Part shown: positions 1 through 6,786 of the stretch, piece after piece
Position numbering within the stretch: position 1 is the first letter of the stretch
Layout of the letters: each line of letters opens with the position of its first letter
Assembly: GCA_030671465.1 (NCBI GenBank)
Contig: DAOVIP010000046.1
Span: forward strand, 1-9,379
From: Candidatus Aminicenantota bacterium
GTDB taxonomy: Bacteria > Acidobacteriota > Aminicenantia > UBA2199
Direction: 5' to 3'
DNA length: 9,379 nt
Program-made: the position numbers and the translations under genes
Notes under the pieces: model-generated
Seen by the model: only the letters and a program-made list of their open reading frames with translations
Database searches by the model: none
What the model was told of the DNA's origin: nothing

Positions 1-237
1 AAAATGAATATCAGCAATAATGGGCAAGGGAGATTTTTGGATGATCTTCCTGAAGGAATTCAGTGATGATTGATCGGGTATAGCCATGCGGACGATTTCA
101 CAACCTTCGTTTTTCAGAGCTTGTATTTGATTTAAGCTGGCTTGAATATCTGTGGTGGGAGTGGAGGTCATTGATTGAATGGAAACCGGGTGATTCCCCC
201 CAATTCCGACATCTCCCACAAATATCTCTCGCTTCAT
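1..237 (-). CDS. ispG: IspG (GcpE), 4-hydroxy-3-methylbut-2-enyl diphosphate synthase, N-terminal part
   Basis: The first 79 residues of IspG; the gene runs off the left edge of the window. IspG is the [4Fe-4S] enzyme that converts MEcPP to HMBPP, the penultimate step of the MEP isoprenoid pathway, in the cytoplasm. The visible part is the start of the TIM barrel. It opens MKREIFVGDVGIGG, then has the family signature HPVSIQSMTSTPTTD (about residues 17-31), then NEGCEIVRMAIPD (about 48-60), and ends in PIIADIHF (about 72-79). All of these align by eye with the E. coli N-terminus. The iron-sulfur cysteines lie in the missing C-terminal part. The ATG at 237 is the only plausible start and has no Shine-Dalgarno sequence; the mRNA may be leaderless. 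The gene diverges from folK. Confidence 0.95.
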   Translation of the reverse strand, partial: MKREIFVGDVGIGGNHPVSIQSMTSTPTTDIQASLNQIQALKNEGCEIVRMAIPDQSSLNSFRKIIQKSPLPIIADIHF

Positions 238-243
238 TTATTC

Positions 244-271
244 ATTATAACAAAAAAGGAGGTGGCTTCAA
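244..271 (-). promoter_or_regulatory. sigma70-like promoter of ispG, placed for a leaderless transcript
   Basis: Read on the minus strand, a -35-like TTGAAG (266-271) and a perfect TATAAT (244-249) are separated by 16 bp. Only six bases (GAATAA) lie between the -10 box and the ATG at 237. The expected transcription start, about seven bases past the -10 box, therefore falls on the A of the ATG. The boxes are seen; the start site is inferred. Confidence 0.6.
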
Positions 272-320
272 ATTTGCTTCAAAGACAGTACGACGTTTTT
301 TGGATTTCCTGATGTCGAAA

Positions 321-349
321 TTGACGATCTTTTCATCCTGTGATAAATA
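321..349 (+). promoter_or_regulatory. probable folK promoter, TTGACG and extended -10
   Basis: TTGACG (321-326) is followed after 17 bp by TAAATA (344-349), which matches the -10 consensus at only three positions but is preceded by a TGn extension (341-343). The predicted transcription start near 355-357 lies at the ATG codons at 352 and 355, which again would give a leaderless or nearly leaderless mRNA. The -10 box is weak, so this is less secure than the ispG promoter. Confidence 0.4.
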
Positions 350-351
350 AT

Positions 352-858
352 ATGATGAAGAAGAACTACTATTTATCTTTGGGCTCCAATATTGGTGATA
401 AAATTTTCAATTTGCAGCAGGCCCTGAATGTTTTAAAAGAAACAGGTAATATTGTCTCTGTGTCATCCGTATACAGGACCAGCCCTGTTGATATGGATGA
501 AGATGCCGATTATTTTCTCAATCTTGCTTTGGTAGTTGAATCGGCGCTGAATCCCGATGAAATGTTGCATCGGATCAAAGGGTTTGAGTGTCGAATGGGA
601 CGTTCTGATTCTGGAGCTGGTCATTTTTCACGAATTATTGATATTGATATACTGCAGTTTGATCATATGGTTATATGTCAGGCAGATCTTTTTATTCCCC
701 ACCCCAAGATGACCGAGAGGGCCTTTGTCTTGGTACCCATAAATGAAATTGCGCCACAGCTGCTTCACCCTGTTTTAAAAAAAAAGGTGGCTGATATTTT
801 AAGTGAATTGCAGAGTAAAGAATCAGTAGAAAAGTACTCTGGAAAATTAATGGTTTAA
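352..858 (+). CDS. folK: FolK (HPPK), 6-hydroxymethyl-7,8-dihydropterin pyrophosphokinase
   Basis: HPPK transfers pyrophosphate from ATP to 6-hydroxymethyl-dihydropterin, the step before dihydropteroate synthase in folate synthesis. At 168 residues it has the usual single-domain length. Visible motifs are LGSNIGD (about 10-16), the pterin-loop region YRTSPV (about 41-46), the core HFSRIIDIDI with the two magnesium-binding aspartates (D97 and D99) and the conserved Arg94, and IPHPKMTERAFVLVPINEIAP (about 115-135). The frame also opens at a GTG at 340, but no Shine-Dalgarno precedes that or the ATGs at 352 and 355. An ATG start fits the family N-terminus better. The gene is divergent from ispG and convergent with the FHA gene. 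No other folate gene is visible nearby. Confidence 0.95.
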   Translation: MMKKNYYLSLGSNIGDKIFNLQQALNVLKETGNIVSVSSVYRTSPVDMDEDADYFLNLALVVESALNPDEMLHRIKGFECRMGRSDSGAGHFSRIIDIDILQFDHMVICQADLFIPHPKMTERAFVLVPINEIAPQLLHPVLKKKVADILSELQSKESVEKYSGKLMV

Positions 859-867
859 TTTCGTTTT

Positions 868-888
868 CCGGTATTTATTCCGGTTTTT
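868..888 (+). terminator. weak possible terminator after folK
   Basis: CCGG (868-871) can pair with CCGG (880-883) across an eight-base loop, and five T residues follow (884-888). A 4-bp stem is marginal. The element overlaps the last codons of the convergent FHA gene. On the minus strand the hairpin is followed by AAAA rather than a T run, so it would only serve folK. Confidence 0.25.
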
Positions 889-1369
889 CGACTTTTGCAC
901 GAAAAGCCAGATTTATAATGCCTTTTTTACCCAGAAATATTATATCATTAGACTTGATTTCTGTTTCCGTGATCCGTTTATTATTGACAAATGTACCGTT
1001 GGTTGATTCGTTGTCCTTTATGTATATTTTGTTATCTTTGGAATAGAGCTTACAATGAACTTTTGAAACTGTAGGCTCGGATATGATTAAGTTTGATTGG
1101 CCGGGATCTCTACCGATTATTATTTCCTGATCGGTTATTTTTGTCGTACTGATTTCTTTACCTCTGATTATGAGATCCAATTCACCCACAATCACGTCTT
1201 CTTTTTGCAGTGGGCTTGGTTTTTCAATGGATAGATTAAAATCCTCGATTTCCGTTGTGAGATCGTTTGAAGAAATGTCCTTTCTTTTAATCATCCATTT
1301 ATAGATGAAAGACAGAATGACCAGGACAATAAAGATACCCAAAAAAATAACCAAAGTGTCAATTTTCAT
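875..1369 (-). CDS. membrane-anchored FHA-domain protein
   Basis: A 164-residue protein with an N-terminal hydrophobic segment (about residues 5-23) followed by WMIKRK, so the rest should be cytoplasmic. After a polar linker (about 30-60), an FHA domain occupies roughly 64-158. It has the canonical phosphothreonine-binding residues: GR (86-87), the S102-x-x-H105 pair in TVSKVHCKLY, and N124-G125 in DNESTNGTFVNNKRI. FHA domains bind phosphothreonine peptides. Its place as third gene after a phosphatase and a kinase suggests it docks the phosphorylated kinase or a kinase substrate at the inner membrane; that role is inferred. Its start overlaps the kinase end by 11 bp and has a clear AGAGGAG ribosome binding site about four bases before the ATG. 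It is the only gene of the trio with a good one. Confidence 0.88.
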   Translation of the reverse strand: MKIDTLVIFLGIFIVLVILSFIYKWMIKRKDISSNDLTTEIEDFNLSIEKPSPLQKEDVIVGELDLIIRGKEISTTKITDQEIIIGRDPGQSNLIISEPTVSKVHCKLYSKDNKIYIKDNESTNGTFVNNKRITETEIKSNDIIFLGKKGIINLAFRAKVEKPE

Positions 1370-2213
1370 AATTCTCCTCTTTTTGATTTGATTTAAAAAA
1401 TTGATCCAGCACTTCCAACATTTCGATGGCGCTCTGAAATCTCAATTCGGGTTTTTTTTGAATGGCTTTTAATATGAATTCCTCGATTTCCATTGTGATT
1501 TTCGGATTGTGAACAGAAGGCTTGGGGGGACAAGTTTTTAGGTGGGCTCTTTCGATTTCAATACTGGAATTTGATTCAGAATGAAAGGGGACCTTGCCGG
1601 TTACCATTTCGTAAAATGTGATTCCCAATGAGTATAAATCGGATCTGGAATCAAGTCCTTTCCCCAAAATATGTTCCGGGGATGCGTAAGATGGTGTGCC
1701 CATTGGCAGAGCATCTTCTTTGTTTTCTATGTCTCCCAAAATTTTGGCAATGCCAAAATCATTAATTTTTATTTTGTTCTCATCAGTGATCAGGATGTTT
1801 CCTGGTTTGATATCACCATGGATAATATGACGGTTATGGGCATAGTTTAAGCCTCTTAAAATTTGTTTCAAAAGATGTACAGCTGTTTCCAGAGGGAGTC
1901 TTTTCTTCTTTGCCAATAATTCCAGCATGCTGGTTCCCTTGATATATTCCATGGCGATCAGGTTATAGTTTTCTATTTTGCTGAAACAATAAAGCGTGAT
2001 GATGTTGGGGTGATTCATCTGGGCCTGAGTCATGGCTTCGTTTCTGAATTTTTTTACAAAATTTTTGTCTCCTGCAAATCGGGAGTGGATTACTTTAAGA
2101 GCGACTTCACGATTGAGCATGGTATCTATGGCATAATATAGAGTTCCCATTCCCCCTTTGCTGATTTCTGTTTTCACCAGAAAATCTCCGAGCTTTTTTC
2201 CGATTTGGATCAT
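1359..2213 (-). CDS. soluble Hanks-type Ser/Thr protein kinase with HGD catalytic loop
   Basis: A 284-residue protein that is almost entirely kinase domain, with no membrane segment, PASTA repeats or sensor. Visible motifs: P-loop ISKGGMGTLYYA (17-28), VALK with ATP lysine K40, alpha-C Glu59, catalytic loop HGDIKPGN (132-139), NDFGIAK (151-157), activation segment with GTPSYASPE (172-180), and SRSDLYSLGITFYEMVTG. D134, N139 and D152 are present, so catalysis should be possible. Two positions are unusual: the HRD arginine is glycine (G133), and the first P-loop glycine is Ser18. It should phosphorylate Ser/Thr, possibly including threonines read by the FHA protein next door. It starts one base after the phosphatase stop, with no clear Shine-Dalgarno, so translational coupling is likely. 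Confidence 0.93.
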   Translation of the reverse strand: MIQIGKKLGDFLVKTEISKGGMGTLYYAIDTMLNREVALKVIHSRFAGDKNFVKKFRNEAMTQAQMNHPNIITLYCFSKIENYNLIAMEYIKGTSMLELLAKKKRLPLETAVHLLKQILRGLNYAHNRHIIHGDIKPGNILITDENKIKINDFGIAKILGDIENKEDALPMGTPSYASPEHILGKGLDSRSDLYSLGITFYEMVTGKVPFHSESNSSIEIERAHLKTCPPKPSVHNPKITMEIEEFILKAIQKKPELRFQSAIEMLEVLDQFFKSNQKEENYEN

Positions 2214-2214
2214 T

Positions 2215-4074
2215 TTACAATATTAATATAAATAGTCTATTGTATTTATCAACTAGTATTTTTTTGTTGGAAGTAAAATCAAGAAGAACCCTCTGAATAG
2301 AGATATTTTCATTTTGATATACATAATAATTGTGAACAAAGGAGTTGTTTTTCTTGATATCAATATAACCATTTGAAAAATAAATGATAATTGAATTTTC
2401 GTTTACATATTCAATATTCAATGGTTTTTCGGTAAATTCGAAGAGAATTTTTCGGGTGACGTTCTGGTCGGAGATTGGAATCCCGAATTCCCTTATGATT
2501 TTTTTACGAACATCAAAAAAAAGAATTTTTATGGTCTTATTTATTGTTTTGATAGAGATGAAGCAGTTTTGGGTGTACTCCATTTCATTTGTTTTATAAA
2601 ATTTGATTTCATTGTTCTTTTGTTTTATGGGATACTCAATAACGTAAAAACTTTTTTGATCATGAAAAATGAATGCCCTCTGATTGATGAAAATTGGAAT
2701 AAGGGGGGGAGCCAGTTTCAAAAATTTCACAGTTCTGGTTTCATGATCAACAGAATTTAATTCCGGATCGGATTGAATAGTAATCAGGGTTTTACCGGAA
2801 TTTCTCTGCACTATCAGATATTTAAGGAACTTGGTTTTCACCCTTTTAAAAATGTAAAAATTTTTGGCAATTGTCTTGGTTTGAAAAGAGCTATTACTAT
2901 ACGCTGGGGATAACTTATTTGATGATGAAACAGAAGCGAAAATGGAGGGAATTAATTTTTCAGTGGGTTTCAATAATAAGTTGGTGATAATTTCTTGTGT
3001 TAATATTGAGTATATGGAAATATCCTTTCTTTGTCTGAATATTATATAATCTCCGGTTACAAACAGGAAGTCATCCCGGGAGACGTGAGCGGGGAATGTC
3101 GGTGTGTCAATTTTAAAAAGATTTTGTTTATTAGGTGTCTCTATTCCCTTCATTCCCTGAAGCTTTGGATTTATGAATGAAGAATACTGAAGATCATTCT
3201 GCTGATTTGGATGCGATTCAATTGTTTTCCAATTGAGGAGTAATAACAAAAGAGAAGAGAATAGTGTCAAAATCAATGATAGAACTGCTTTCTGGAGGCG
3301 GGTTCTTTTTTTTTGGGATTTTGGTTTTTTTCTTTTAAGGAGTGCACCGGCATGAATGATCTGAATGGTTGTATTATCTGTTCCACCGTTCTCATTTGCC
3401 AGATTGATCAATTTTTTGACTGATTTTTCAGGGTCATCTCCCAAGGAATACCTTTTTATTATTTCATCTTCTACCATGTTGTTTAAACCGTCGGAGCACA
3501 TGGCAATGACATCACCCTTTTTTATATCAATATCACTCAATATTTCTGGTAAATAGGTTTCTCGAGCGCCCAGTGACATGTATAATATGTTCTTTTGCGG
3601 ATGGTCCCGGGCTTCTTCTTCATTGATTTTCCCCTCTTTCAGCATCTTTTCAACAAACGTATGATCGGTGGTTATTTTTTTTATTTTATTGTTTCGTATT
3701 AAATAAATGCGCGAATCTCCGATGTGAACAACAGTGGCTTTTCGATTGTAAATAACCAGTACCGTGAAGGTTGTACCCATGCCTCTTTTGGATGGATCGG
3801 TTAATGCTCTTTTCAATATTGAGGAATTGGCCTGTTTAAGAGAATGTAGCATTGATTCCTCAATACCCTTACCCTCTTTTCTTGATTTCCTATATTTTCT
3901 GATAAAGCTATTGGTCCCTAATTTTGAGGCGATCTCTCCGGCTTGATGCCCGCCCATACCGTCTGCCACAATAAATAAATGTTCGTTTTCTCCAATCTTC
4001 TGACCGGAAAAGCTATCTTCATTGGAATTTCTTACTCTCCCAATATCACTGTTCCCGTAAAAAGTTATTTTCAT
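2215..4074 (-). CDS. PP2C-family Ser/Thr phosphatase with membrane segment and large C-terminal ectodomain
   Basis: A 619-residue protein, against about 240-260 for a simple bacterial PPM phosphatase. Residues 1-243 are a complete PPM domain with NSNED (16-20), VADGMGGH (36-43), MGTT (99-102), HIGDSR (117-122), DHPQKN (157-162), SDGL (194-197) and GGTDNTT (230-236); all metal-binding acidic residues are present. A strongly basic stretch (about 247-262) precedes one hydrophobic helix (about 263-281). By the positive-inside rule the catalytic domain is cytoplasmic and residues 285-619 lie outside. That region has no motif I recognise. It alternates short hydrophobic strands with polar turns and is rich in Lys, Asn, Ile and Phe, suggesting a beta-rich fold, perhaps a propeller. 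It presumably reverses the neighbouring kinase. No Shine-Dalgarno is seen before the ATG. Confidence 0.92.
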   Translation of the reverse strand: MKITFYGNSDIGRVRNSNEDSFSGQKIGENEHLFIVADGMGGHQAGEIASKLGTNSFIRKYRKSRKEGKGIEESMLHSLKQANSSILKRALTDPSKRGMGTTFTVLVIYNRKATVVHIGDSRIYLIRNNKIKKITTDHTFVEKMLKEGKINEEEARDHPQKNILYMSLGARETYLPEILSDIDIKKGDVIAMCSDGLNNMVEDEIIKRYSLGDDPEKSVKKLINLANENGGTDNTTIQIIHAGALLKRKKPKSQKKRTRLQKAVLSLILTLFSSLLLLLLNWKTIESHPNQQNDLQYSSFINPKLQGMKGIETPNKQNLFKIDTPTFPAHVSRDDFLFVTGDYIIFRQRKDISIYSILTQEIITNLLLKPTEKLIPSIFASVSSSNKLSPAYSNSSFQTKTIAKNFYIFKRVKTKFLKYLIVQRNSGKTLITIQSDPELNSVDHETRTVKFLKLAPPLIPIFINQRAFIFHDQKSFYVIEYPIKQKNNEIKFYKTNEMEYTQNCFISIKTINKTIKILFFDVRKKIIREFGIPISDQNVTRKILFEFTEKPLNIEYVNENSIIIYFSNGYIDIKKNNSFVHNYYVYQNENISIQRVLLDFTSNKKILVDKYNRLFILIL

Positions 4075-4127
4075 TATATAATTATCGTTTTAATGAGTGT
4101 TCTGGTATCCAAATGATATTATATTTT

Positions 4128-4156
4128 CTTTTAGCATATGTGATTTTGTTTGTCAA
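4128..4156 (-). promoter_or_regulatory. possible promoter of the phosphatase-kinase-FHA operon
   Basis: In the 170-bp gap after rfaE2, read on the minus strand, a perfect TTGACA (4151-4156) is followed after 17 bp by TAAAAG (4128-4133). A perfect TATAAT lies slightly further on (4118-4123) but has a poor -35 at the right distance. Either could drive the phosphatase gene at 4074. The rest of the gap holds no gene I can support and no convincing terminator, so read-through from rfaE2 is also possible. Confidence 0.4.
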
Positions 4157-4244
4157 ATTGGGAATTCTGACGAATATTGAAATCTGTAAGCCTTTGGCAA
4201 TCATAAAAATTGCAATCACCTTGGATAAAAATTTATAAAAACTA

Positions 4245-4724
4245 TCAATAACTTGAACCGAGGGCTTTGATTTTATTGATTGTCGAAGTGGTTGAAATTG
4301 AAGATTTAAACTTGAAAATAATAAGCTGGCCTCCTGCTGTTTCAACTTCATTTTTCCCCACTACTTCGGACGGTAGGTAGTCTCCTCCCTTTATCAGAAT
4401 ATCGATCTTAAATAATTTTTGGATTAATTCAAGCGGAGTATCTTGAGAAAAAGGAATGATAAAGTCAACATATTCAATAGCCTTCAAAACCTCCATTCTC
4501 TCTTTGAGTGAAAAGATGGGTCGATTATTACCCTTTATTCTTTTAACCGATTGATCATCATTGATGCCCACAATGAGGAGGTCACCCTTTGATTTGGAAA
4601 ATTTCAGTAATTCGATGTGGCCGGGATGAAGGATATCAAAAACACCATTGGTAAATACAATTTTTCTATGTTCATGTTTTTTTAATTGCCGGTTTAATTG
4701 GGAATGATCTCTGAAAATTTTCAT
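4245..4724 (-). CDS. rfaE2: RfaE2, D-glycero-beta-D-manno-heptose 1-phosphate adenylyltransferase
   Basis: A 159-residue nucleotidyltransferase matching the C-terminal half of HldE. It adenylylates heptose 1-phosphate to ADP-heptose, the precursor of the LPS inner core. Key features are FTNGVFDILHPGHIELL (24-40) with the HxGH nucleotide-binding motif (H33, H36), then INDDQSVKRIKG, RPIFSLKERMEVL, IKGGDYLPSEVVG and a C-terminal STTSTINKIK. The N-terminal kinase half (RfaE1) is absent, so the enzyme is split here and its partner must be encoded elsewhere. The start codon overlaps the wzt stop in an ATGA junction, implying translational coupling; only a weak ribosome binding site is visible. A related cytidylyltransferase is possible, but the match along the length favours heptose. 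Confidence 0.9.
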   Translation of the reverse strand: MKIFRDHSQLNRQLKKHEHRKIVFTNGVFDILHPGHIELLKFSKSKGDLLIVGINDDQSVKRIKGNNRPIFSLKERMEVLKAIEYVDFIIPFSQDTPLELIQKLFKIDILIKGGDYLPSEVVGKNEVETAGGQLIIFKFKSSISTTSTINKIKALGSSY

Positions 4725-5971
4725 CGTTTCTTTGGTTTGAACGGTCTCACATTGATATTATCCGTAAACTTCCAGTGGTGGGGAATCCGGGTTATTCCAA
4801 GATCTCTTAATTTTGATGATACCTTAAATTTATACTGAAAATGGTGATAATCAAAGGGGTAACCGTCCTTTTTGTGCACAGCGAGGTCCAGGAAGTACAT
4901 TCCATTGATGAGAGGAAGTTCAGGAATTTGTATTTTTACCTTCCCCTTTCCTTCAATGTGATAAGATTTGTAGTTTTCCAGGCCGGTATTCGAGCCATAA
5001 CAAAGTATTCCTTCTGGATTAAAAATGGCCAATCCAAAAACAAAATCATCCTCTTTTCGCTTTGTGATTACATCAAATTCTATTGTCATTGGTTCTTTAG
5101 GTTTATATATATATTTTTCTTTTCCGTCGCGGTTCATAATTTTAACGTTTTTTATCTCTATTTCCCTGGATCCCCATCTGTTTTCAGTGCTTACTTCAGC
5201 CGGTTTTTCATCTCGTTTTTCTTCTTTCTCCCCAATATATTGCATGTAGGCATCAACCACTTTGGCCGGATACCCTCTCATTTCAATTTGGCCTTTTTTA
5301 AGCCAAATCACCTCGTCACTAATTTTTTCAACTGTGGCCAGATCATGTGAAACAAAAATAATTGTCTTACCTTTCCTCTTGAATTCATAAATTTTATCAA
5401 TGCATTTGGGTACAAAAAATGCATCGCCAACAGCCAATACTTCATCGATCAGAAGGATATCTGGATCCACATTGATGGCTATGGAGAATCCCAACCTCAT
5501 GTACATCCCAGAGGAGTATGTCTTTACCGGACTGTTGATGAACTCTTCCAACTCGGAAAATTCGACAATTTTTGAGAGTTTTTCCTGTATCATCTTTTTG
5601 GATAATCCCAGGATTATGCCGTTAATAAAAATATTTTCTCTTCCGGAAATTTCAGGATGGAATCCGGCTCCCAATTCAATCAATGCGGAAATTCTTCCCC
5701 TGGTGGTGATCTCTCCGGAAGTGGGTCTGGTGATTCCAGCCAGAATCTTTAAAAGTGTACTTTTTCCGGAACCGTTTTCTCCAATAATACTTAAAGTTTT
5801 TCCATCTTCAACATTAAAACTAATTCCTTTCAGTGCTTCAAATTTTTCATCTCTTTCTAAATCTGAGAATAAGGTTTTGTTGACCAAAGCACTTTTTATG
5901 GTTAAGAATTTATGTTTATGTGAATATTTCTTATAGTATTTGCCAATATTGTTGATGATAATTGGATACAT
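4721..5971 (-). CDS. wzt: Wzt-type polysaccharide ABC exporter ATPase with C-terminal glycan-binding domain
   Basis: A 416-residue ATPase that powers export of a lipid-linked polysaccharide through Wzm. The nucleotide-binding domain (about 40-240) shows Walker A GENGSGKST (64-72), the LGAGFHPEISGREN segment typical of this subfamily (100-113), the degenerate signature YSSGM (152-156), Walker B ILLIDEVLAVGD (172-183) and the H-loop SHD (208-210). A linker rich in Glu and Lys leads to about 150 residues resembling the Wzt C-terminal beta-sandwich, which in O-antigen exporters recognises the modified non-reducing end of the glycan. The frame stays open to 6091, deep inside wzm. The ATG at 5971 is preferred because it lies one base after the wzm stop, has a GAGG ribosome binding site, and gives the normal N-terminus. 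Confidence 0.92.
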   Translation of the reverse strand: MYPIIINNIGKYYKKYSHKHKFLTIKSALVNKTLFSDLERDEKFEALKGISFNVEDGKTLSIIGENGSGKSTLLKILAGITRPTSGEITTRGRISALIELGAGFHPEISGRENIFINGIILGLSKKMIQEKLSKIVEFSELEEFINSPVKTYSSGMYMRLGFSIAINVDPDILLIDEVLAVGDAFFVPKCIDKIYEFKRKGKTIIFVSHDLATVEKISDEVIWLKKGQIEMRGYPAKVVDAYMQYIGEKEEKRDEKPAEVSTENRWGSREIEIKNVKIMNRDGKEKYIYKPKEPMTIEFDVITKRKEDDFVFGLAIFNPEGILCYGSNTGLENYKSYHIEGKGKVKIQIPELPLINGMYFLDLAVHKKDGYPFDYHHFQYKFKVSSKLRDLGITRIPHHWKFTDNINVRPFKPKKR

Positions 5972-5972
5972 T

Positions 5973-6782
5973 TCATACCTCTTCAACAATTGTATCTTTG
6001 AGTTTATCAAATATTTTGTATCCAAAATAAAAGAGCAAGAAACCCACCAGAACGGTGACTGATAATTTTTTCCAGTGCGGTAGTGATCCATAATAAAAAG
6101 CGTATTGATAGGCTTCGATTATATGGGTCATGGGATTTAACCAGAGTAATAGTTTTATCCATCCTCTTCCCGAAACATGCGGTGAATCGAAAGGATATAT
6201 TATTGGGGTTGAAAAAAACCACAGTGTCATCAGGTTTGAAAGAATATCCTTGATGTCCCGGAAATGAACGGTAAGGGCTGATATAAAGAAACTGAATCCC
6301 ATGGTGAAAATAAATTGAATAACCATGGCAGCCGGGAGAAATAGAACCCATCCGGTCAGGGGCTTGGCAAAAACAATAAAAAATAGAATTAAGATTGGCA
6401 GACCGAGAATAAAATGAACCATATTGGTGAGGACCACCATAATTGGTAAAACTTCGATGGGAAATTTGATTTTTTTTATCAGATTTCCGTAAATTATCAG
6501 AACATTGGCTGATTCCAACATGGAGGAAGAAAACCAGGTCCAGGGCAGTATTCCGGTAAAAAGGAATATAGAATAGTATATCGTTTTGCCCTCAAATTGT
6601 GGCCATCTGGCTGGCATGATGATACCAAATACGATTGAGTACACCAGCATCAGAAGAAAAGGATTTAGAAAACTCCATAAAAATCCGAAGACAGTTCCTC
6701 GGTATCTGGCTTTTAACTCACGGGATACCAGTATAAAAATAAGCTGCCTGTATTTATATAAATTTTTCAGTTTTTCAATCAT
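5973..6782 (-). CDS. wzm: Wzm-type ABC-2 polysaccharide exporter permease
   Basis: A 269-residue inner-membrane protein, the usual length for an ABC-2 O-antigen/teichoic-acid type permease. It begins with an amphipathic stretch and the hallmark SRELKARYRGTVFGFLWSFL (about 20-39), followed by about six hydrophobic segments (near 35-57, 70-90, 115-138, 145-170, 183-200 and 240-260). Two copies would pair with two Wzt subunits to move an undecaprenyl-linked glycan across the inner membrane. An AGGA ribosome binding site lies seven bases before the ATG at 6782, and the previous gene ends four bases upstream. Together with wzt and rfaE2 it points to LPS or another surface glycan. No glycosyltransferases are in the window, so the exported polymer is unknown. 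Confidence 0.92.
   Translation of the reverse strand: MIEKLKNLYKYRQLIFILVSRELKARYRGTVFGFLWSFLNPFLLMLVYSIVFGIIMPARWPQFEGKTIYYSIFLFTGILPWTWFSSSMLESANVLIIYGNLIKKIKFPIEVLPIMVVLTNMVHFILGLPILILFFIVFAKPLTGWVLFLPAAMVIQFIFTMGFSFFISALTVHFRDIKDILSNLMTLWFFSTPIIYPFDSPHVSGRGWIKLLLWLNPMTHIIEAYQYAFYYGSLPHWKKLSVTVLVGFLLFYFGYKIFDKLKDTIVEEV
5978..5983 (-). promoter_or_regulatory. ribosome binding site fixing the wzt start
   Basis: AAGAGG read on the minus strand, six bases before the ATG at 5971. It sits inside the last codons of wzm, so ribosomes finishing wzm can restart on wzt. This supports a 416-residue product over the longer open frame. Confidence 0.7.
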
Positions 6783-6786
6783 TTTA

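Noticed and set aside
4192..4230. GCAAT/ATTGC inverted repeat as a terminator after rfaE2
   Set aside because: Only five paired bases around a seven-base loop and no T run in the right place on either strand.
4082..4351. 89-codon minus-strand open frame overlapping the end of rfaE2
   Set aside because: Overlaps rfaE2 by 107 bp in another frame, has no ribosome binding site, and covers the likely promoter of the phosphatase operon. No recognisable features; the frame is open because the region is AT-rich.
5400..5936. 178-codon plus-strand frame inside wzt, and similar long plus-strand frames within cinA, wzt and the phosphatase
   Set aside because: They are antisense shadows of genes with clear motifs, and show no motifs or ribosome binding sites of their own.
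5972..6091. N-terminal extension of the Wzt frame to an upstream start at 6091
   Set aside because: It would overlap wzm by over 110 bp and has no family similarity. The ATG at 5971 has a ribosome binding site and gives the normal Wzt N-terminus.
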